Assembly: GCA_019312705.1 (NCBI GenBank) | Contig: JAFDCW010000367.1 | Coordinates: 1-9,163 of the forward strand | Direction: 5' to 3' | Length of the DNA: 9,163 bases | DNA from: Deltaproteobacteria bacterium | GTDB lineage: Bacteria; Myxococcota; Polyangia; Polyangiales; B10-G4 | Part shown: positions 1 to 5,428 of the stretch, piece by piece | How positions within the stretch are numbered: the stretch's first letter is position 1 | Layout: the number at the start of each line of letters is the position of its first letter | The notes under the pieces: generated by a model | The model's database searches: none | The model's input: only the letters and a program-made list of their open reading frames with translations | What the model was told of the DNA's origin: nothing | Position numbers and translations under genes: made by a program

Positions 1-1
1 C

Positions 2-643
2 ATGGTCGCCTTCGACTCCGCCCAGAGCATCGCAGCCGTCGCCTCGATCATCGAGGCGGAGGGGCACAGCCGTTATCCCGTCTACGAAGACCGCGTCGAT
101 CAGGTCGTCGGAATTCTCTATGCCAAGGACCTCTTCGCCCGCCTCGGGCGGGGCGAGGGGGGAGACCTGACGGTCGGCGAGCTCCACCGGACACCGGTGT
201 TCTTTGCGTCCGAAACGCAGAAGATCGGTACCCTTCTCCGGGAGATGCAGCGCCGTCGCGTGCACCTTTCGGTTGTCGTCGACGAGTTCGGCGGCGTGAG
301 CGGCCTCGTTACCCTCGAGGACATCCTCGAAGAGATCGTGGGGGAGATCGAGGACGAACATGACGAGGGCGACCAGCTCGTCGAAGAGCTGGCCCCGGGT
401 CGCTACCTCGTCGATGCGGGGATCTCGATCTACGACCTCGAAGACCAGATCGGTTTCAAAATCTGCGATGTGAACGGGGACTACGATTCGGTGGGGGGCA
501 TGATGATCGACCTCATCGGCCACGTGCCAACCGTGGGGGAGTCGGTCGAGACCGGCCGCTATCAGCTCACCGTCCGGGATGGCGACCAGAGGCACATTCG
601 TCGGGTCGAAATCACCCTCCTCGACCACGTCGCCGCAGAGTGA
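2..643 (+). CDS. CorC/HlyC-family CBS-pair protein, 3' part (5' end outside window)
   Basis: C-terminal 213 residues of a CBS-domain protein of the CorC/HlyC group. Family members are either membrane proteins with an N-terminal DUF21/CNNM domain, linked to divalent cation (Mg/Co) export, or soluble YbeX-type proteins. The part deciding between them lies upstream of the window. Visible: first CBS repeat at about 1-50 (SRYPVYED, VVGILYAKDLF), second at about 63-118 with the family hallmark DEFGGVSGLVTLEDILEEIV at 94-113, an acidic EIEDEHDEGD linker, then a CorC_HlyC domain at about 128-208 (DYDSVGGMMIDLIGHVPTVG). The Met at base 2 is almost certainly internal, because homologues read PRxxMV at this point and base 1 fits the preceding codon. 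Stop TGA at 641-643. The next gene begins 57 bases on. Family is certain; transported ion and membrane topology cannot be judged here. Confidence 0.93.
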   Translation: MVAFDSAQSIAAVASIIEAEGHSRYPVYEDRVDQVVGILYAKDLFARLGRGEGGDLTVGELHRTPVFFASETQKIGTLLREMQRRRVHLSVVVDEFGGVSGLVTLEDILEEIVGEIEDEHDEGDQLVEELAPGRYLVDAGISIYDLEDQIGFKICDVNGDYDSVGGMMIDLIGHVPTVGESVETGRYQLTVRDGDQRHIRRVEITLLDHVAAE

Positions 644-682
644 GGGGGCCCAGCGGGACGCCCGTGCGCCTCCGTCATTTTT
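642..682 (+). terminator. Possible Rho-independent terminator after the CBS protein gene
   Basis: Directly at the stop codon, GAGG (642-645) can pair with CCTC (669-672), and GGGC (646-649) with GCCC (660-663), leaving a five-base bulge at 664-668. Five bases later comes a run of five T (678-682). An alternative hairpin is CGGG-ACG-CCCG at 654-664. A GC-rich stem followed by a T-run in a GC-rich genome is suggestive, but the stem is interrupted and the T-run short. Confidence 0.3.
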
Positions 683-685
683 AGC

Positions 686-691
686 TACTCT
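686..691 (+). promoter_or_regulatory. Candidate -10 box (TACTCT) for a leaderless start at 701
   Basis: TACTCT fits the TAnnnT pattern of a bacterial -10 element and ends nine bases before the ATG at 701. Transcription would then start at or next to the start codon, consistent with the absence of a Shine-Dalgarno sequence there. No convincing -35 is visible at the expected distance. Confidence 0.25.
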
Positions 692-700
692 CCCGCGACA

Positions 701-1354
701 ATGGCCACTCCCCTCGCATCACGCCCCATGGGCTTCCTCTCGGACGTACACGGAAACATCGAGGCCCTGGATGCCGTCCTCGAGGAACTCCGCAAGATGG
801 GCGTGGCCGACATCTATGTCGCTGGGGACCATCTGCTCGGCGGGGACGCGCCCCTCGAGGTCTGGCGTCGTCTGGTGGATCTCGGCGCGGTCTGCACGCG
901 GGGTCCCGGGGACGTTGCCCTCGCAACGATGGATCCCGACAAGCTCGAGGCGCTCAACGACGACGCCCGCGAGCGTCTCGCCCGCTTTGTTTCCACGAGA
1001 GACGCCGTCGGCGAACTCGTGCTCTCCCAACTCAAGAAGCTCCCGGATGCCATCCGCCTACCGATGGTGGACGGTCGGGAACTGGTGATGACCCACGGAT
1101 CGCCGGCAGACCCTCATACGGAGATCTCCCACGACATGACCGAGACCGAAGTGACCGCCCTCGTGCATGGGGACCCGGCGGACCTCTTCATCTGCGGCGC
1201 GACTCATGTTCCCTTCGACCGCACCATCGATGACATACGGGTGGTCAACGTGGGCTCTGTCGGGGAATCACCGGAGGGCCGCGTAGCCCACTTCACGGTC
1301 GTGACGCCGGAGCTCGAGGCTGCCGAGGTCCTTCAGACCTGGGTCGAATACTGA
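701..1354 (+). CDS. Metallophosphoesterase-fold protein with altered catalytic motifs
   Basis: 217-residue protein of the calcineurin-like/YfcE-type phosphoesterase fold, a family that hydrolyses phosphoesters at a two-metal centre. Seen in order: SDVHGN at 14-19 (D15, H17), AGD at 41-43 (D43), GPGD at 68-71 where the family has GN[HC]D, THGS at 131-134 (H132), GATH at 166-169 where the family has GHTH, and NVGSVGESP at 183-191, the usual late NxGSVGxP loop. Length is normal and there is no signal peptide or membrane segment, so it is probably cytosolic. The motif Asn, the residue after it, and the first His of GHxH are replaced, so metal binding may be changed or catalysis lost. The start at 701 has no clear ribosome binding site; an ATG at 728 (Met10) is the alternative. 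Fold confident; substrate and activity unknown. Confidence 0.87.
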   Translation: MATPLASRPMGFLSDVHGNIEALDAVLEELRKMGVADIYVAGDHLLGGDAPLEVWRRLVDLGAVCTRGPGDVALATMDPDKLEALNDDARERLARFVSTRDAVGELVLSQLKKLPDAIRLPMVDGRELVMTHGSPADPHTEISHDMTETEVTALVHGDPADLFICGATHVPFDRTIDDIRVVNVGSVGESPEGRVAHFTVVTPELEAAEVLQTWVEY

Positions 1355-1391
1355 GGCCTCCCATTTGTGGAAAGCATGCTGTGCGTCGATG

Positions 1392-1397
1392 TAGGAT
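1392..1397 (+). promoter_or_regulatory. Candidate -10 box (TAGGAT) or weak ribosome binding site before 1407
   Basis: TAGGAT lies nine bases before the ATG at 1407, the same spacing as TACTCT before 701. It could be a -10 element for a leaderless or near-leaderless transcript. Alternatively the AGGA within it (1393-1396), ten bases before the ATG, is a weak Shine-Dalgarno. TTGTGG at 1365-1370 would be a -35 only with a 21-base spacer, which is too long. Confidence 0.25.
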
Positions 1398-1406
1398 ACG
1401 TTCTTC

Positions 1407-1847
1407 ATGGTTCCCAAGCGGCAGATCAAGGGCCTGGCCCGGGCTCGGAAGTCGCCGGCGCTCCGAGAGCGTCGCTACGTAGCTCTCGACCGCCAGACCG
1501 AGGAGCTGCTCTTTTCCGAACTCGAGGTGCTCTCCGAGGGCAGCGTTCGGGACGGCGTTTTCTACGGCAGTACGATGATCTCCATAGACCTCACGCGCGT
1601 CGAAGCGCAATTGCGGCGGCCCCTCGGAATCGAGGGCCGGGCGGCGCTGCTCACGACCCTCGATGGGTCCGTTCGGGTTCGGATTCGAGCGATGCGCATC
1701 GCCGTCGAGGAGGTCACCCGTCGTCACCCGGCCGAGACCCTCGGCACCGCCCAGGTCGAAACGAGCATTCAGATCTCGGGCGACCAGCTCCACCTCGACA
1801 TCGACCTCGAGGTGCCATTCGGCGTATCTTCGGCTGACAGCCGATGA
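1407..1847 (+). CDS. Unrecognised protein coupled to MerR-TPR regulator
   Basis: 146 residues; I do not recognise the family. The first 25 residues are strongly basic (KRQIKGLARARK). The middle (35-75) looks mixed alpha/beta. A region at 87-104 alternates Val/Ile with Arg (VRVRIRAMRIAVEEV), and the end (116-139) alternates polar and hydrophobic residues as beta strands do (VETSIQISGDQLHLDIDLEV). No signal peptide, membrane helix, or Cys/His metal site is visible. This frame was preferred over the overlapping frame at 1367-1837, which gives a low-complexity Arg/Ser/Pro-rich translation. The stop TGA (1845-1847) overlaps the next start in ATGA, so it is probably co-expressed with the MerR-TPR regulator. 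It could be a partner or modulator of that protein, which is inference from position only. Confidence 0.75.
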   Translation: MVPKRQIKGLARARKSPALRERRYVALDRQTEELLFSELEVLSEGSVRDGVFYGSTMISIDLTRVEAQLRRPLGIEGRAALLTTLDGSVRVRIRAMRIAVEEVTRRHPAETLGTAQVETSIQISGDQLHLDIDLEVPFGVSSADSR

Positions 1848-1854
1848 CCGAAGA
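1827..1854 (+). promoter_or_regulatory. Alternative hairpins over the coupled start codon of the MerR-TPR gene
   Basis: Two mutually exclusive stems surround the ATG at 1844. CGGCT (1831-1835) pairs with AGCCG (1839-1843), ending at the base before the start. TCTTCGG (1827-1833) pairs with CCGAAGA (1848-1854), enclosing the start in the loop. No Shine-Dalgarno is seen upstream. A ribosome ending the upstream frame at 1847 would melt both stems, the arrangement expected for translational coupling. Regulation is inferred, not shown. Confidence 0.4.
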
Positions 1855-2866
1855 ACAGGACAACGTCATTCACGTCCGCTTCGGCAAGGACGGGAATGCG
1901 GAGGTGAGTAACGTCCCGCCGACCGCGCCCGCTTCCGAGCCGGCCGCGCCGAGCCCCTCCCGTCGCGAACGCCGCGACGACCCCCTCGCGGACCTCTACA
2001 GCATGGACGAGGTCGCCCGGGTTTTCGGCCTCAAGGTGGGTCGTCTGCGCTATTGGGACCGGTCGGGGTTCATCAAGCCGTCCGGGCGGTCCGGTCGCCG
2101 ACGCTTCTACACCTTCCTGGACCTGATCGGGCTGCGCGTCGCCAAGGGCCTGCTCGAAGGGGGCCTGACGTTGCAGCAGGTGCGCAAGAGCGTCGACGCC
2201 CTGAAGACCAATTTGCCGAAGGTCGTGCGTCCGCTCTCGGAGCTGCGCGTAACGACAGACGGGACTACCGTCGTCGTTCAGGGCGAGAACGGCACCTTCG
2301 AGCCCACCACCGGGCAAATGGTCCTCGATTTCGAGGTGAGCGCCCTTCGCGATGATGTGGTGCGCGTCCTCGATGAACGTCGAATCGGCGCCGGCGAGCG
2401 GCAGCGGGCCTACGACCTCTACCTCGAGGGGTGCCGCCTCGACGAAGACGACGCTACCACCGGTCGGGCCGCCGTTCTCTACGAGCAGGCTCTCGCTCTC
2501 GACCCCGCGCTCTCGAACGCGATCACCAATCTAGGCAATCTCCGTTTTCGCGAGGGTGACCTCGACGAGTCCGAGCTCCTCTACCAACGGGCTCTGACGG
2601 TCGACCCAGCGCAGCCGGAAGCTCACTACAATCTCGGCTTCCTCGCCTTCGAGCGCGGCGATGCGGAGGCCGCCGTGCCACATTTCGAGCAGGCCCTCGA
2701 ACAAGACCCGAGTTTCGCCGACGCCCACTTCAACCTGGCTATGGCCTTCGAAGAACTCGGCCGTGGGAGTGCCGCACGCCCTCACTGGGATACCTACCTA
2801 CGTCTCGACCCGGCTGGCCCCTGGTCAGAGGTCGCTCGACGCCACCTGAATCGCCCGGAGGCCTGA
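1844..2866 (+). CDS. MerR-type transcriptional regulator fused to TPR repeats
   Basis: 340 residues. Residues 1-48 are a Pro/Ala/Ser-rich, probably disordered arm ending in a charged stretch. Residues 51-120 form a MerR-type winged helix-turn-helix: YSMDEVARVFGL helix-turn-helix, then RLRYWDRSGFIKP and RRRFYTFLDLIGLR, and a following helix (GLTLQQVRKSVDAL). A linker at about 125-185 contains predicted beta strands (TTVVVQG, GQMVLDFEV). Four TPR units follow at about 188-221, 223-255, 257-289 and 291-323, with typical A..L.NLG and A..YEQAL.LDP signatures. No cysteine pair of the metal-sensing MerR type follows the DNA-binding domain, so the TPRs probably bind a protein partner or mediate oligomerisation (inference). 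The start overlaps the preceding stop and has no ribosome binding site of its own; Met54 (base 2003) would cut into the DNA-binding domain. It converges on the giant TPR gene. Targets unknown. Confidence 0.9.
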   Translation: MTEEQDNVIHVRFGKDGNAEVSNVPPTAPASEPAAPSPSRRERRDDPLADLYSMDEVARVFGLKVGRLRYWDRSGFIKPSGRSGRRRFYTFLDLIGLRVAKGLLEGGLTLQQVRKSVDALKTNLPKVVRPLSELRVTTDGTTVVVQGENGTFEPTTGQMVLDFEVSALRDDVVRVLDERRIGAGERQRAYDLYLEGCRLDEDDATTGRAAVLYEQALALDPALSNAITNLGNLRFREGDLDESELLYQRALTVDPAQPEAHYNLGFLAFERGDAEAAVPHFEQALEQDPSFADAHFNLAMAFEELGRGSAARPHWDTYLRLDPAGPWSEVARRHLNRPEA

Positions 2867-2906
2867 GCGCAGGTCGTCGGGGCGACTGAATCGCGCTCCG
2901 GGCGAT
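2850..2906. terminator. Inverted repeat between convergent genes, possible bidirectional terminator
   Basis: ATCGCCCGGAG (2850-2860) and CTCCGGGCGAT (2896-2906) are a perfect 11-bp inverted repeat with a 35-base loop. The left arm overlaps the last codons of the MerR-TPR gene. A small inner hairpin, GGTCG (2872-2876) with CGACT (2883-2887), sits in the loop. The right arm ends six bases before the stop codon of the opposing TPR gene. The following + strand sequence (ACTGTTTAG) has only a weak T-run, so intrinsic termination is not assured. The 9-base CTGAATCGC occurs directly repeated at 2846 and 2886. Confidence 0.4.
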
Positions 2907-2911
2907 ACTGT

Positions 2912-5428
2912 TTAGTCGTCCTTGCGTCCCGGAAGGGGGGGAGGGATCGAGGACCGGCTGCCTGATGGCGGCGGTGGTGGCACGCTGCCGGCGCGCGGCG
3001 GAGGTGGCGGGCGTCGGCTTCCGGCGCGGGGCGGAGGCGGAGGCGGAGGGACGCTCGCCGCCCTCGCGCCGACGACGTCTTGCTCGATCTCCTCGAGGAT
3101 GGCGTGATCGTCGAGCTCCTCGATGTCGTCGTGGTCCTCTTCGATTCCGTCGACCTCGAGCAAATCGATGTCCCCGGTGTCGAGGTCGAGCTCAGGCTCC
3201 GGCGCATCGGGCTCTAAGCTCTCTTCGATCTGCGAGATGTCGATCTCGGCCGTTACCGACGAATCCGGATCCCCTCGGCTCGTGTCAGGCGCCGTGACGT
3301 CATCGGTGTCGAAGTCTACCGGAGGGCTGGCCTCCTCTCGGGAGAGTGAGGACTTCATCGACTCCTCGAGGGCAGCCCGCTGCGCTGGGTCGAGCTCACC
3401 AAGAGTGTCGTCGGAGGTCTCGAGCCCGGTTTCGTCCTCGAACTCGATGCGCCTTCCCGTTGGAGCCAGGATGGGGTGGGGGGTCTCTTCGTCGAGCCCT
3501 CGGGGAGGGGGGGAGCTCTCTCCGGCCGGCGCAGCGGTCGTCGGTGCGTCCTCGCTCAGGCCTTCGGACCCGAGCTCATCGGCAGTAAGCCGACGCGTGC
3601 TGTGCTTGAGCCGGCTCACCGTATCGACCGCGTCTTCGTCGTCGGGGGCTTCCACGAGCACCCGCTTCCATGCGTCGATCGCTTCCCACCGGTTGCCGAT
3701 ATCCGTTTCCCAGATTTGGGCGACTTCCTTGTAGAGCTCGACCTTCTTCGTATGGTCGGCCCGCGCGGCCTCTTTCTCGAGAATCAGCAGGAGGTCCTGA
3801 TGCCGCGCGGCCTGTCGCAGGCAGTGCTTCAGGCGCGCCGCGACCTCGGGGTCATGGCGGCGAAGCGAGTGTAGACGCGTGAAGACGTCGGCGGCCTCGT
3901 CGGGGCGGCCGAGTTCGACCTCCAAAACGCGGCCGCGGCGCTTCAACAGAGCAGCCGCCGTGCCCTGGTCGAGGGCGTCGGCGACCAAGGTCTCGAGGTG
4001 TTTCTGGAACTCCTCGAGGTGTCCGTCTTGCTCGGATATTTCTTCGAGCTCATCGAGGATGGCGGTGTCATCGGGTGCATAGGTCGTAGCCTGAACCAGG
4101 AGACTCAGAGCAACCGAGCGGTCCTCGAGGTCTTCGAGTTGTACCCGGGCGGCGCGTCGTAGCATGACCGCGCTAGCCCCCGGGGCGTCTTCCGCGACCT
4201 TCTCTGCGAGTTCCCGGTACATGCCCACGAGGGCCCTTTGGGCCGCCCCCGGGCCATGGGCCGGCCTCAGGTCATCGAACACCCGCATGGCGGTTTCGAT
4301 GACGCCGAGTAGCTCTGGGGACTTGCTGGCGAGGATCGCCTGCCGGACGAAGGCCAGGGCCCGGGCCCGGTCGGAGAGCGCATCGTCGGCGAGAGTCGCG
4401 CTGCGCAGCAGCGCCGCGACGTGTCCTGCATCGTCCTTGGCGGCGCTCCGCCGTCGGTCGTAGACGATGAAGAGCTCTTCAGCCCGTTCTGCCCGCGGCG
4501 CCAGCTCTTCGGCGAGCTCGAGCACCGCGTCGTCATGTACCGCGAGGCCACAGGCTCGGAGGATTCGGTCGAGGGCCCCACTCGGGTCGTTGGCCTTGGC
4601 GTCGAGGAGGTGCGAGAGGCGCACCAGGAGCGCGACCTTTGCCTGGTCGTCCGGGGCCTGCCCGAGAAGAGTGTCGTAGACCTGCGCCACCCGGGTCCAG
4701 GCGCTCGCCGCTTCGCCCAGGCGGTCGACATCGTCGAGGACCGACCGGTCCTCGAGGTTGGTGGCGAATGCGCGGAGCGTGGCTTCCAGGGCGCGCCCCG
4801 AATCATCGAGGTAGCTCTCGAGCACCTCCGATGCGTCGAGCCAGCGGTGCCGCTGCACATCCGGATCTCCCGTGCTCTGGGCGAGGCCCACGTAGAACTC
4901 AGCCAGAGCTTCACCGCGGGCGACTTCCCGGGCGAGGTCCCGGAGCGCCTGCTCGCATTGTTCGTCACCCTCGGCCGCATGTTCCGTCAGGCGCCTCCAC
5001 GCTCCGTCCACGTCTCCCAGGTGCTCCACGCATACTCGCGCGGCTCGCTGGACGAGATCGCTGATGACGGCCCGTTCCTGTTCGATCCCGGAGAGGGCGT
5101 CGATCGAGGCGAGCAGCTCCTCGCGACGCGCGGCCGCTTCTAGCAACGGAATGCGCCGGCGCTGGGGATCGGGATCCGTCACGTCGGCGTCTGCCCAATG
5201 GCCGAGCGCCTCTATGGCCCGGGGTGAGTCGTCGAGCTCGTTTTCGTAGAGGTCTGCGAGGCGATGGGCGATCGGTACGCGCAAGCCATCGTCTTCGGTG
5301 ATGGCCAGTTGGCGCTCGAGGGCCATCGACAGCTTCGAGCGGTTCCCCAGTTTTTCGGCCAGCGCTGCCATTCGCCCGAGGGCGCCGAGGTGATTCGGGT
5401 CGATGCGCTCGATGATGTCCGAGAGCAC
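2912..5428 (-). CDS. Giant TPR protein, C-terminal part (downstream of frameshift)
   Basis: 838-residue open frame from a GTG at 5428 to TAA at 2914-2912. Its first residues continue a TPR repeat, and the same frame stays TPR-like a little upstream (LLADYLDDDESALG, to about 5470). The GTG is therefore probably not a true start, and this is the second half of the gene beginning near 7881. No ribosome binding site is evident before it. Residues 1 to about 610 are degenerate TPR/HAT-like helical repeats (for example VAQIWETDIGNRWEAIDAWK). From about 610 to 785 the chain is low complexity and increasingly acidic (ELDLDTGDIDLLEVD, EEDHDDIEELDD). The last 53 residues are proline-rich, with PPPPP blocks spaced by RAGS, ending GRKDD. 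No membrane segment or enzyme domain is seen. The expected role is a scaffold; partners unknown. It could be an independent protein only if initiation at or near 5428 is shown. Confidence 0.85.
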   Translation of the reverse strand: MLSDIIERIDPNHLGALGRMAALAEKLGNRSKLSMALERQLAITEDDGLRVPIAHRLADLYENELDDSPRAIEALGHWADADVTDPDPQRRRIPLLEAAARREELLASIDALSGIEQERAVISDLVQRAARVCVEHLGDVDGAWRRLTEHAAEGDEQCEQALRDLAREVARGEALAEFYVGLAQSTGDPDVQRHRWLDASEVLESYLDDSGRALEATLRAFATNLEDRSVLDDVDRLGEAASAWTRVAQVYDTLLGQAPDDQAKVALLVRLSHLLDAKANDPSGALDRILRACGLAVHDDAVLELAEELAPRAERAEELFIVYDRRRSAAKDDAGHVAALLRSATLADDALSDRARALAFVRQAILASKSPELLGVIETAMRVFDDLRPAHGPGAAQRALVGMYRELAEKVAEDAPGASAVMLRRAARVQLEDLEDRSVALSLLVQATTYAPDDTAILDELEEISEQDGHLEEFQKHLETLVADALDQGTAAALLKRRGRVLEVELGRPDEAADVFTRLHSLRRHDPEVAARLKHCLRQAARHQDLLLILEKEAARADHTKKVELYKEVAQIWETDIGNRWEAIDAWKRVLVEAPDDEDAVDTVSRLKHSTRRLTADELGSEGLSEDAPTTAAPAGESSPPPRGLDEETPHPILAPTGRRIEFEDETGLETSDDTLGELDPAQRAALEESMKSSLSREEASPPVDFDTDDVTAPDTSRGDPDSSVTAEIDISQIEESLEPDAPEPELDLDTGDIDLLEVDGIEEDHDDIEELDDHAILEEIEQDVVGARAASVPPPPPPPRAGSRRPPPPPRAGSVPPPPPSGSRSSIPPPLPGRKDD
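2963..3055 (-). repeat. Proline-rich tandem repeat at the 3' end of the giant TPR gene
   Basis: On the coding (minus) strand this encodes SVP7-RAGSRR-P5-RAGSV-P5-S: three oligoproline blocks with RAGS between them. At the DNA level, + strand 3032-3049 contains near-tandem GGAGGC hexamers, a slippage-prone array. The block size and RAGS spacer suggest internal duplication. Oligoproline runs often dock to other proteins. Confidence 0.8.

Noticed and set aside
579..1088. 169-residue + frame spanning the CBS/phosphoesterase junction
   Set aside because: Out-of-frame reading of two genes with clear family motifs; composition is Ser/Arg/Trp/Pro-rich.
1367..1837. 156-residue frame overlapping the unknown ORF
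   Set aside because: Its translation is Arg/Pro/Ser-rich low complexity typical of a wrong frame; the frame at 1407 has balanced composition and couples to the next gene.
4421..5143. 240-residue open frame on the + strand inside the TPR gene
   Set aside because: Antisense shadow; the opposite strand has coherent helical repeats throughout.
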